8,926 nt of DNA from CAYXZQ01 sp964469935. Lineage in GTDB: Archaea; Nanobdellota; Nanobdellia; Woesearchaeales; DSVV01. Within the stretch, counting starts at the first letter, position 1; the number at the start of each line of letters is the position of its first letter. The notes beneath the pieces were generated by a model. That model was not told the DNA's origin. It saw nothing but the letters and a program-made list of their open reading frames with translations, and made no database searches. The stretch lies in assembly GCA_964469935.1 (NCBI GenBank), contig CAYXZQ010000052.1, positions 1-8,926 on the forward strand, read 5' to 3'. The position numbers and the translations under genes were made by a program. Shown piece by piece: positions 1 through 7,800 of this stretch.

Positions 1-818
1 ATAACGATATCAGGGTATGTACTTCTTTTGACGGACCCAGGGAGATTCACGATTTCAACAGGAAGCTTTCGGGAGGCAGCAACTACGAGCAGGTTATAGG
101 CTGGATAAGAAGGTTCAGGAACGAATACAGAAAAAGGGACAAAAAAGGAATTAGAGTGAGTGCGCTGGTCACTCTGACAAGAAAGAGCCTGGGCTACCCT
201 AAAGAGATAGTGAATGAGTATGCAAAAGCGGGACTGAACCTCATCCATCTGCGCTTCCTGCACCGCCTGGGGGTCGCGAAAACCGCCTGGTCAGGCATCA
301 ACTATCCTGTAAGCGACTATCTTGATTTCTGGAGAGAGGCTGTCAGCCATATAGATGAGCTGAAAGAAGCAGGGGTCGACATAAATGAGAGGATGGTGGC
401 AATCATGGCAAGAAAGATCGGAAGCGAGTACGACCCGGACTACCTTGACATGAGAAGCCCCTGCGGCGCGGCAATCGGCCAGCTCGCGTACAATCATGAC
501 GGTGACATTTTCACGTGCGACGAGGCAAGGATGCTTGACGACGACCTATTCAGGCTCGGCAATGTCAACGAAGACATATACGCCGACATAGTGACCTGCG
601 ACAAGGCATGCGCAGTGATAAACTCATCGATAAACGACCAGTACGTCTGCGACAGCTGCGCTTACAAGCCGTATTGCGGGATATGCCCTGTCTGCAATTA
701 TTCTGAGCAGGGCAACATAGTCGGAAAGATAAGCGAGACAGACAGGTGCAGCATATACAAAGCCCAGTTCGACTGGGTCATTAGCAAAAAGTTTATAAAT
801 GCAGAAAAAGAGATGTGA
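1..818 (+). CDS. HxsB-like radical SAM/SPASM peptide maturase, C-terminal part (5' end outside window)
   Basis: The frame is open from base 3 to the TGA at 816-818, giving 271 visible residues; the N-terminus with the CxxxCxxC iron-sulfur site lies upstream of the window. The visible part starts in the radical SAM barrel with the SFDGP...H...R signature common in SPASM maturases (about 30-80), then a segment reading IHLRFLHRLGVAKTAW. A SPASM domain follows (about 462-750), opening with SPCGAAIGQLAY and DGDIFTCDEARM and ending in PYCGICPVCNYSEQG and DRC; it has ten cysteines, enough for two auxiliary 4Fe-4S clusters. From memory this pattern matches HxsB, the maturase of the His-Xaa-Ser system, which modifies a ribosomally made peptide. 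An internal GTG at 156 could be misread as the start, but homologous sequence continues upstream of it. The candidate precursor gene follows immediately. The radical SAM/SPASM call is firm; the HxsB subfamily is likely but unverified. Confidence 0.88.
   Translation, partial: NDIRVCTSFDGPREIHDFNRKLSGGSNYEQVIGWIRRFRNEYRKRDKKGIRVSALVTLTRKSLGYPKEIVNEYAKAGLNLIHLRFLHRLGVAKTAWSGINYPVSDYLDFWREAVSHIDELKEAGVDINERMVAIMARKIGSEYDPDYLDMRSPCGAAIGQLAYNHDGDIFTCDEARMLDDDLFRLGNVNEDIYADIVTCDKACAVINSSINDQYVCDSCAYKPYCGICPVCNYSEQGNIVGKISETDRCSIYKAQFDWVISKKFINAEKEM
784..799 (+). promoter_or_regulatory. TATA box/BRE promoter for the small peptide gene
   Basis: The sequence TTTATAAA at 792-799 is preceded by an A-rich BRE-like stretch (784-791). 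Archaeal transcription starts about 25-27 bases downstream of the TATA centre, which puts the start at about 821-823, on the peptide's ATG. The transcript would be leaderless. The element lies inside the last codons of the maturase gene, so the peptide could be made in excess of the enzyme. The call rests on sequence and spacing only. Confidence 0.55.
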
Positions 819-819
819 T
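810..819 (+). promoter_or_regulatory. weak ribosome binding site for the peptide gene
   Basis: GAGATGTGAT resembles the archaeal consensus GGAGGTGATC with mismatches and lies three bases before the ATG at 823. It overlaps the maturase stop codon. It could serve translation from a read-through maturase-peptide transcript, in addition to the leaderless transcript suggested by the TATA box. Confidence 0.3.
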
Positions 820-822
820 TTC

Positions 823-1218
823 ATGGTCAATCTGCCTAAGCTGAAAAAAGAGGTCCGTGCATTCCTTACGAAAGAGGATGGAAAGATGACCAAGGAGAAC
901 CTCATTAAAGCAGGGGTTATCATAGCCGCCTTCTCGGCAGCTGCAGTGATGAACTCCGGCGAGGCATCTGCCGGCCATGTCGACAACTGCAATCCGGATG
1001 GATGGGTAAATGATGACTGCGGCCTGGCGACCCCGAAGGACTATTCATGTGCCGACGGCCTTAAAGCAGGTACAGAGACAGGCCATACCAACGAAGTAAA
1101 TTTCAACCTTCAGGGAAATCAGCCTTCTGCACAGCACGGCCATTGCGCAGACACTTTCAGCTGGAGCGACCACGCCAATTACACCACGCATGATGAGGGC
1201 GGCGGCGGGATGATGTGA
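823..1218 (+). CDS. small secreted His/Cys-rich peptide, candidate RiPP precursor
   Basis: I chose the ATG at 823 (131 aa). An in-frame ATG at 799 would overlap the maturase gene by 20 bases, whereas 823 lies four bases after its stop and about 23 bases after a TATA box. Residues 1-27 form a charged leader (KLKKEVRAFLTKEDGKMTKE). Residues 28-43 are hydrophobic, and an ASA|GH site at 50/51 resembles signal peptidase cleavage. The remaining 81 residues hold four Cys (56, 66, 76, 108), six His (52, 88, 105, 107, 117, 123), many Asp, Asn and Gly, and a GGGGMM tail. The position next to an HxsB-like maturase and the leader layout suggest a modified, exported peptide. The His-Xaa-Ser repeats expected of HxsA are absent, so this would be a different precursor type or a simple secreted protein. 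The modification and function are unknown. Confidence 0.8.
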   Translation: MVNLPKLKKEVRAFLTKEDGKMTKENLIKAGVIIAAFSAAAVMNSGEASAGHVDNCNPDGWVNDDCGLATPKDYSCADGLKAGTETGHTNEVNFNLQGNQPSAQHGHCADTFSWSDHANYTTHDEGGGGMM

Positions 1219-1219
1219 A

Positions 1220-1236
1220 CAGGACCCAGTGTCCTG
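1220..1236. terminator. short inverted repeat between convergent genes, weak terminator candidate
   Basis: CAGGAC and GTCCTG form a six-base-pair stem with a five-base loop in the 40-base gap between two convergent stop codons. Neither side has the T-run expected of an archaeal terminator, so this is only a positional candidate. Confidence 0.2.
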
Positions 1237-1258
1237 GACCGGCAAGAGAGAAGCAGCT

Positions 1259-3226
1259 TCATTTTTTCTGTAATATCAACTCGTACATACCTGGCACCAG
1301 GCTGTATCTGCCTTCCGTCACAACCGGGCTGTGATGCAGCTCATTGCATTTGAGGACCTTGAAGTCTTCACTCACCAGTTTTCTGGTCTGCTTTTCGGAA
1401 AGATACGTAAAAAAAGGAGATTTGGCACTTGCGCCGTCCGGGTTGTGTCGGCCGGGAAGCCTGCCGTATTCAGAGTTTGAGCGGATTATGTAATAGCCAT
1501 TATCGGTCAGAAGCGATGAGACTTTCCTTATGTACCCACACAGGTCCTGAATAGGGATCGTATTGATGTTGTTGATGTCGATTATGGCGTCGAACGCGGC
1601 CTTTTCATCTAGGGCATTCAGGTCTCCAGCAAGAAACCTGCGCCTGTCCAGCCCTTCCACAATATTATCGACCATGAACCGAGACTTTTCGATGCCGTGC
1701 ACAATATGCCCTTTATCCTGAAGATACAGGCAGTTGGCTCCGAACCTGCAGCCGATGTCCAGTATTCTCTTGTTTTTATTGGACAGGTATCTTCTCTCTG
1801 CCCTGACCACGGTCGGATCAGGGACTTCCTTGCATCGCCTCGATATTCTGTTCCTCTTGTGATGCATGTCCCATATTTTCCCGTTGACCCTTATCCTGTC
1901 CGCTAGCATCCCATCCAGCTTGCTGAGGTTGCTTTTTCTGTTAAGATTCCTTATAGGAGATGTCACATCATGATAGAGGAACAGGTTCTTGAGGTCTGAG
2001 ACTGGGATGTCCCTTCCCGCAAAAGGCCAGTTTAGAGGGTGGAGCTCCTCGAGCGGCTTCCCTGAAATGATATTCTTGTATTTCTCAAATTCCCCTGAAC
2101 CCGGGATAGGGGTGAAAGGCATCATCTTCGGCTTGCATCCGAATTCCCATACTGTAACCAGGGAATCAAGTATCCCTTCAAGCCTCTGGTTAGGCAGGCC
2201 GATCAGGATGAAGACTCTTATTTCATCCTCGCGAAACCCGGCCTCCAGCAGGTTCCTCACCGCCATTTTGAAGTCATTAAGATCGGATGTCCTCCTGAAC
2301 CTCTTCTGCATCTTTTCATCCGAACTCTCGAGAGGTATGTTTACATTGGCAAAACCTGCTTTCCTCATCTTTTTCGCGAGATTCAGCGTAAGTAGGTTTG
2401 GAGATAGGCCTTCAGGTGCAGACAGTTCCAGGTTCAGATCATTGCTTATAACCTTGTCGAGTATCATCTCGAAATGATTCTTTGAATTGATCAGGAAATT
2501 CGATTCCCAGAATATGAATTGTGTTATCCCATACATTTCCTTTGTCCTAATTATCTCTTTCACTGTGTCATCGGGGTCCCTGAAGCGCATCGAATTGCCC
2601 TCAAGAACCGAGACGGCGCAATAGGAACATCTGTTTGGACAGCCCCTGGTTGATTTAATTATCGAATAAGACGGAACGTAATCAAGAAGGCCGAGGTCTG
2701 CTTCAAAGAAATTCGCTTCTGGCAACTCACCTACATAGACCAGGTCGGCCCCTGATTTTGCAGCTTCTTCAGGGCACAATGTGGGGTATATACCCCCGAA
2801 GATTACCGGAGTTCCGGGAAATTTTCTTTTGCAAATGCCTATTATCTCATGTGCTGGCCGCAGGTGATAAGTGATGGAGCATGAGACCAGTATCAGGTCA
2901 GGTCTGCCGACATTGTCCAGTTCTTCCTTGAAATGATTGTTGTCCATGCCATAACGGAATACGCTCTGCTTGGTCCTTCCGTCTCCCGCAGTCCTTTGGC
3001 CAATATATTTGCAGTTGTAGATCGAATTCCTTCTTTCATGTGTTTCCGTTGCGCAATCGATCAGGGACACGTCCTTTCCGATGCTTTTAAGGTATGCGCC
3101 GAGCCTGAGCAGGGCTGAAGGCAGAGAGGCAAAAGAAAAGAATTTTTGGGAATACGCGACGCCAATAGGGATGATTTCCTCGATAGGCGGCTTTATCAAT
3201 AAGATTTGCCGGGCCTGTTCAAACAT
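1259..3226 (-). CDS. B12-binding-like radical SAM protein fused to a class I methyltransferase domain
   Basis: The frame stays open upstream to 3433, but that end overlaps the preceding gene. I chose the ATG at 3226 (655 aa) because GGGTGAT lies seven bases before it and the protein then begins directly with the first Rossmann strand (QILLIKPP). An ATG at 3298 (679 aa) is the alternative. Residues 1-170 resemble the B12-binding fold of this superfamily (DLILVSCS, PGTPVIFGGIYPTL), but I see no DxHxxG motif for the lower cobalt ligand. Residues 185-420 are the radical SAM domain, with C196, C200 and C203 in CPNRCSYC. Residues 480-655 form a class I SAM-dependent methyltransferase-like domain, with motif I at ILDIGCRFGAN (488-498) and a hydrophobic core strand at about 546-551. 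The protein thus has two separate SAM-binding sites. The substrate is unknown; related B12 radical SAM enzymes methylate or rearrange peptides, lipids and antibiotics. It is the last gene of the operon and converges on the peptide gene. Confidence 0.85.
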   Translation of the reverse strand: MFEQARQILLIKPPIEEIIPIGVAYSQKFFSFASLPSALLRLGAYLKSIGKDVSLIDCATETHERRNSIYNCKYIGQRTAGDGRTKQSVFRYGMDNNHFKEELDNVGRPDLILVSCSITYHLRPAHEIIGICKRKFPGTPVIFGGIYPTLCPEEAAKSGADLVYVGELPEANFFEADLGLLDYVPSYSIIKSTRGCPNRCSYCAVSVLEGNSMRFRDPDDTVKEIIRTKEMYGITQFIFWESNFLINSKNHFEMILDKVISNDLNLELSAPEGLSPNLLTLNLAKKMRKAGFANVNIPLESSDEKMQKRFRRTSDLNDFKMAVRNLLEAGFREDEIRVFILIGLPNQRLEGILDSLVTVWEFGCKPKMMPFTPIPGSGEFEKYKNIISGKPLEELHPLNWPFAGRDIPVSDLKNLFLYHDVTSPIRNLNRKSNLSKLDGMLADRIRVNGKIWDMHHKRNRISRRCKEVPDPTVVRAERRYLSNKNKRILDIGCRFGANCLYLQDKGHIVHGIEKSRFMVDNIVEGLDRRRFLAGDLNALDEKAAFDAIIDINNINTIPIQDLCGYIRKVSSLLTDNGYYIIRSNSEYGRLPGRHNPDGASAKSPFFTYLSEKQTRKLVSEDFKVLKCNELHHSPVVTEGRYSLVPGMYELILQKK

Positions 3227-3233
3227 TTTATTT

Positions 3234-3240
3234 ATCACCC
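3234..3240 (-). promoter_or_regulatory. Shine-Dalgarno site that sets the start of the B12 radical SAM gene
   Basis: Read on the minus strand, GGGTGAT is complementary to the conserved archaeal 16S rRNA 3' end (…ATCACCTCC) and lies seven bases before the ATG at 3226. The upstream candidate starts at 3298 and 3271 have no comparable site, which favours 3226. Confidence 0.6.
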
Positions 3241-3302
3241 AGGGTTCCTGATTGCATATTTTGGTTTCCATTGGAATTGAGCAGGTTTTTTTACTCATTC
3301 TC

Positions 3303-4109
3303 TCATTTGTTTGCAGAGGGCTGCAGGAATTCATCTGAAAATATTTCATGATACTCTTCATAAATCTTCGGGCAATTGTCCCTGTCCATGCATTCGTTGC
3401 ATGTTTCAGCCAAATGTCTGCCTGTTTGCTCATTCAGGCTGTAATCCAATGCCCGGTCCCTGAAACCGCCCAGAAAGCACAAAGGGATGTCCTCAAAGAA
3501 GACATTGATACCGGGCCTTTTTGCAATCCTCATCAGGGTGCTCTTCAGCTCATGGAACGGCGCAGCAACCTTGCGGTAATTTTCATTGTTCACCGGCTTG
3601 GGTGCGCTGATGATTATATCTCGAATTCCGATACTCGAAAGATTGTCTATGACCTTTTCTATGAACACGAAGTTCTGCTCAAGGATCTCTATCACCGCGA
3701 CAGTCCTTATGTTCAGCCTCCTGAGGTTCTTAATCCCGTTTATTGTCTGCTTCAGGCTGCCGTCCTCACGCGTGAGAGGGTCATGGATCTTCTCATTATG
3801 GCCCAGTATCTTGGCAAGAATCTCAACATTTATGTATTCCGCAAGCTTCCTTGCAAAATCAGGATATGCAAATGCCCTTACATTTGTAAGAATCATGACA
3901 AGCGGAAATCCCTTCCTGTTCAGCTCATCGATTATGCGGAAAAAATTAGGGCTTATAGTCGGCTCCCCTCCAGACAGGAGGACCGGTCTGTCCGTATCAA
4001 ATCTCTCGATTTCTGAATGTATCTCATCATACGTCTTCGCGCTTCCTGATTTATACGAGCAGTTCCAGCAATTATTGTTGCAGGTATTGCTGATCTTGAG
4101 TATTTGCAT
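3303..4109 (-). CDS. radical SAM protein with C-terminal auxiliary-cluster cysteines
   Basis: I start at the ATG at 4109 (268 aa), which leads straight into the first strand (MQILKIS). A TTG five codons upstream at 4124 is an alternative. The radical SAM iron-sulfur site is C10, C14 and C17 (CNNNCWNC, a C-x3-C-x2-C motif), and the SAM-binding SGGEPT follows at 46-51. Near the C-terminus, C211 (in IPLC) and C237, C240 and C246 (CNECMDRDNC) could hold one auxiliary 4Fe-4S cluster, as in twitch/SPASM-type enzymes. The length suits a single barrel plus a short cluster domain. It lies between the RNase P p30 gene (21-36 bases upstream, depending on start) and the B12 radical SAM fusion, on the same strand, so co-transcription is likely. 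I do not recognise the subfamily or substrate. Peptide modification is a contextual guess based on the nearby maturase/peptide pair. Confidence 0.85.
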   Translation of the reverse strand: MQILKISNTCNNNCWNCSYKSGSAKTYDEIHSEIERFDTDRPVLLSGGEPTISPNFFRIIDELNRKGFPLVMILTNVRAFAYPDFARKLAEYINVEILAKILGHNEKIHDPLTREDGSLKQTINGIKNLRRLNIRTVAVIEILEQNFVFIEKVIDNLSSIGIRDIIISAPKPVNNENYRKVAAPFHELKSTLMRIAKRPGINVFFEDIPLCFLGGFRDRALDYSLNEQTGRHLAETCNECMDRDNCPKIYEEYHEIFSDEFLQPSANK

Positions 4110-4145
4110 CTTATATCCCGTCAAAGCCGCGGCCCAGTCTTTTGA

Positions 4146-4811
4146 CTAATCAATCAACCGGATCCCTTCCGCGATGAAGCCGGGCTCCTTCCTTTCATTG
4201 TTATTCCGGATGATCTTGAGGACATTCTGCATCGATTCCTTTGCGTCTTTCGGATGCATGCCGAGTGTTACAAACAGGCTGATGACGTCAATTGGGGACC
4301 GCATCCGGTAAGGGTCGGAAGCGAGCGACCCCATCACAGTGACCACGCCGTACTTTCTGCAGAGCCTGATGTTCTGCATCATCCTCCCGAGCACTCTCGG
4401 CCGGAGGTTACTGTCATGAAGGTATTTGAGAGAGAAACCCACTGCAACCCTGTTATCCCTTGCAATCCTGCATATTATATGGTTCAGCCCAGAGTTGCGC
4501 TGGTGGATGAAGTCTGACCTGTTAGCCGATTCCTGGCCGAATATCAGATCAGGCCTGGCATTCTCGACAGCTTTTCTTAGGTCGTCCTTCTCTTCCATTA
4601 CTAGCAGCTCTGCCCTGTTCCTGAAACTGTTTATCGTCTTGAACCCCCCAAGGACACCGTCGAATGTGTCTATGTTGGAATCTGTTATCTTAGAGTCATG
4701 CTTAGGATGAAGTTTCGGATACAAGAAGCAAAGCGCGCCGTATCCCAGCCTTTGCGCCATTCTGATGAATTCCTTCTCATTTCCCCTTGGCATGACAATA
4801 TCAGCAAACAT
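4146..4811 (-). CDS. rnp3: ribonuclease P protein subunit p30
   Basis: This 221-residue protein matches RNase P p30 (Rpp30 family), one of the protein subunits that support the catalytic RNA in removing 5' leaders from pre-tRNAs in archaea. The N-terminus (FADIVMPRGNEKEFIRMAQRL) has the family's first TIM-barrel strand and helix. The diagnostic segments are FSLKYLHDSNLRPRVLGRMM, QNIRLCRKYGV, MGSLASDPYRMRSPIDV and TLGMHPKDAKES. The length is normal for an archaeal p30, and no key region looks broken. The ATG at 4811 has no Shine-Dalgarno site but lies 22 bases after a TATA box, which fits a leaderless transcript. The gene heads a cluster with two radical SAM enzymes; co-transcription with a housekeeping gene would give those enzymes steady expression. 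Confidence 0.92.
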   Translation of the reverse strand: MFADIVMPRGNEKEFIRMAQRLGYGALCFLYPKLHPKHDSKITDSNIDTFDGVLGGFKTINSFRNRAELLVMEEKDDLRKAVENARPDLIFGQESANRSDFIHQRNSGLNHIICRIARDNRVAVGFSLKYLHDSNLRPRVLGRMMQNIRLCRKYGVVTVMGSLASDPYRMRSPIDVISLFVTLGMHPKDAKESMQNVLKIIRNNNERKEPGFIAEGIRLID

Positions 4812-4833
4812 GCTCGCTCAGAATGGAAAGGTC

Positions 4834-4849
4834 AATATAAAGTTTTTGG
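4834..4849 (-). promoter_or_regulatory. TATA box/BRE promoter of the p30-radical SAM operon
   Basis: On the minus strand TTTATATT (4841-4834) follows a BRE-like CCAAAAAC stretch. Counting about 26 bases from its centre gives a start at about 4811, the p30 ATG, so the mRNA should be leaderless. The element sits in the 41-base gap just after the stop codon of the upstream CCGDD-repeat protein gene. It suggests that the p30 operon is transcribed independently of that gene. Confidence 0.6.
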
Positions 4850-4852
4850 GAT

Positions 4853-7800
4853 TCAATTCTCTCCCATGGCCACCCAGACGGACAGGAATTTGCCATAATA
4901 GCTCACCATCCCCCCATAGTATGAATCGACATGGCTGTAATTGCTGCCCAGGTCGACAACAGCAGTCCTGTATTGCGGCTTCTTTACATAGCCCTTGTTG
5001 CAGCACTGGATATCGTCTGTAGAATTATGGTACACTGTCCATCCAGGGCTCAGGTCGTTGCAAAGGTCCTTCATCGTACTGCTGGGTGGGTATTCGGGAT
5101 AGTCAGAGACTATAGAAGCATTGTAAGTGCAGCCGTTGATTCCGTCGCAGTTCTTGTCGCAGTAGAACTTGTTGTCGTCGGAGTTGAAACTCGTGCAGTC
5201 TTCCATGCATGAGCTTAGCAATGTGATGTTGAAGTCAGTCCTGGTATCGACATTGATGATGTCGAGATGCACGGTCTTTCCATTGTATGATGCCGAGGGC
5301 CTCAGCTCCAGGCTGTACTTGATGCCCTTGACTCCTGAGATATTATAGTATCCGTTATGGTCGGTGTAATTCTGGTTAACAAGAAGGCCGTACACAGGGT
5401 CTACAGCCTGTATCAAGGCATGGTATAACGGCACATAAGATCCGTTCGGTATCTGCCCCATCACCCGACCATAGAGATATACCCTGTCAGAGGCAGCCTG
5501 GCAGCTTCTGTTGTATGCCACGAAATCACCTGGGTCATCGCAGCAGGCGAAGTTATAATAGTCAGTGAATATATAACTCTCCCCGGAATCGTCACCACAG
5601 CAGCCCTGGATATTGTTTCCTGCTGAATAACCACCGAATGGGCCTCCGGACTCGCCCTCGGCCACCCAGCAGTCGCCAAGCGGCTGGCAGGAGAGCGCCT
5701 GGTCCGGCTCAGTAGTCGGGGTCCTGGCCATCGAGCAGAAATTCTCGTTTTCATCAGCATCATGCCAGTCGTTGTTGTCCCCGTATCCATGGCTTGTGTC
5801 ACCGTCGCATATCTCCCTGTCAAATGTCTGCGCACTTATGGACGGCTCGTTCTCCCCTATGTCGTGCTGAGATTCATCTACATAACATTGGCCGTCATCG
5901 ACACAGCTGATTGTCGAATTGCAGCATGCCTGGCTGTCGACTAGGTCATAGAGCGTCGAGGAAGATTCATTCAGGTGATATTCGTATGGGGCGTCATCTC
6001 CGCAGCAGAGACCCTCTGTCCCAGCACCGAAGCTTATGTTCCAGTTGCCCGGACCTACGCAGGCGTCGCAGGATGCTTTTGAGTCATCATCATCGATCCA
6101 GGTCCCTGCAGTGCAGTATTCGTCCACTGATGCTGTTCCTCCCGTGTCATGGCATGCGCCCTGGCTATAGCATGAATCATCGTCGACGCAGTCTGTGGCC
6201 GCGTTGCAGCAGTGGTCAGATGAGTTGGCGTCGACGCAATCTCCCGCTGCACAGCCTTGCTCCACAACATAATTTTCCCCTGGATCGTCGCCGCAGCAAG
6301 TCGCATTCGTGCCCGCTTCGAAACCCACGTCCCAGTGGCCTGCGCCTGTGCAGGCATTGCAGTATGTCTGGCCAGTATCGTCGTCCATCCATGTCCCGTC
6401 ATTGCAGAATTCGGTTAAAGAACCGCCTGAGCCTGTGTCGTGGCAGGTTGCATTTGCATAACAAGTATTGTCGTCGACGCATTTGTCTGCTGCGTTGCAG
6501 CATGCGTCCGACGGTGTGCTGTCGACTGAGCCAGCTTCCGATATCTTGTATTCATTTGCGTCGTCGCCGCAGCAGTTTGTGTCCCCGTTGATTCCTGGCT
6601 CATTGTCTGCCCCGTTCATGTCCCAGTCGCCAGTCCCGCATGCAGCGCACGCAGCAGCAGACCTGTCCTCCTCCTCCCATGTCCCCGCGTTGCAGTATTC
6701 CCTGTTGTTGGGCGGCCAGTTCGAAAGCGTCGATCCTGTGTCGGTGCATGAGCCGCTTGAATAGCAGGTATTGTCATCAACGCAGTCAGACCCGGAATTG
6801 CAGCAGGCATTGGAGTTCACGCCGTCGGTGTCCCCTGCTTCCCAAAGTACATTCTCGCTCGGATCGTCACCACAGCATGAGCCTATTTCACCGCCAATAT
6901 TGTATCTTCCCACCCCTACGCACGCGTCGCAATAGTTCTGAGCATCATCATCGTCATGCCAGGTGTTGGTATCGCAGTATTCATCTGTGGAGGCAGATGA
7001 GCCAGTATCGTGGCAAGAGGCGGCACCCGAGTTAGATGGATAACAGGTATTGTCATCCACGCATTTGTCCACTGCATTGCAGCAGGCATCCGAATTTGAG
7101 CCGTCTGTCGCGCCCATCTCGGTGATTCGGTTCTCATTCGCATCGTCGCCGCAGCATTGCCCAACGTCCCCTCCTATATTATACCTACCGGCACCGACGC
7201 AGGCATTGCAAAATGTTGAGCTGTCGTCGTCATTATGCCATGTTCCTGCATCGCAGTATTCGTTGAATGATACTGAGGAGCCGGTATTATGGCATGCCGC
7301 CTCGCTGTAGCACGTATCATCGTCTACACAGTCATTTGCTGAGTTGCAGCAGTGGTCCGAGTTTGAACCATCGACAGCGCCCTGTTCGGTCTTGTAATAT
7401 TCAGAGGCGTCGTCCCCGCAGCATGCCGAGCTTGTCCCTGACTCGAAGCCTATGCTTGCCCCGTATGTCCCTCCGCCACAGACGCAGACCTGTTGTGAAG
7501 TATCCCCGTTAGTGAGATAAGAGCCGTCGACACAGGCTGTAAAACCGCCTGCACAATAATCATCCGAAGCACCGTCATCCCCGCAGCATTTGCCGGCGGC
7601 CCAGACATCGCCGTGGCATACGCAATCATTAGGATCACCGTCCCAGTTGATTGTGTACATATCCTCCCATCCCGTAGTCGTATATACATATGAGGCCCCT
7701 CCGTCAGGCTCATGGTACATCCTCCACTGGACCTGGACTGTGTTCTCCTCGCTGCACCACACAGGACTAGATGACGTCCCAAGCCCGCTCACGCTGCAGC

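Noticed and set aside
624..992. Minus-strand open frames across the maturase/peptide junction
   Set aside because: The plus-strand frames carry SPASM cysteines and a coherent leader/export layout; the antisense frames show nothing recognisable.
1045..1245. Minus-strand open frame opposite the peptide gene
   Set aside because: It is short, has no upstream signals or motif, and is fully antisense to the peptide core.
1989..2477. Plus-strand open frame of 162 residues
   Set aside because: It lies antisense to the radical SAM/methyltransferase gene, with no recognisable domain and no upstream signals.
3338..3348. AT-rich element as a separate promoter for the B12 radical SAM gene
   Set aside because: It lies inside the upstream coding sequence, matches TATA poorly, and its spacing does not fit either candidate start; the Shine-Dalgarno site suggests operon translation instead.
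3348..4149. Two overlapping plus-strand open frames (222 and 187 residues)
   Set aside because: They are antisense to the well-supported radical SAM gene with CNNNCWNC and SGGEPT motifs.
5911..6591. Plus-strand open frame of 226 residues and similar long frames inside 4900-7900
   Set aside because: These are shadows of the Cys/Asp-rich repeat gene on the minus strand; their Arg/Ser/Cys-rich composition follows from its GC-biased tgc/gac codons, and no protein motif is present.
5603..7423. CRISPR-like array of direct repeats
   Set aside because: The periodicity is about 270-300 bases and diverged, stays in reading frame, and encodes protein repeats.
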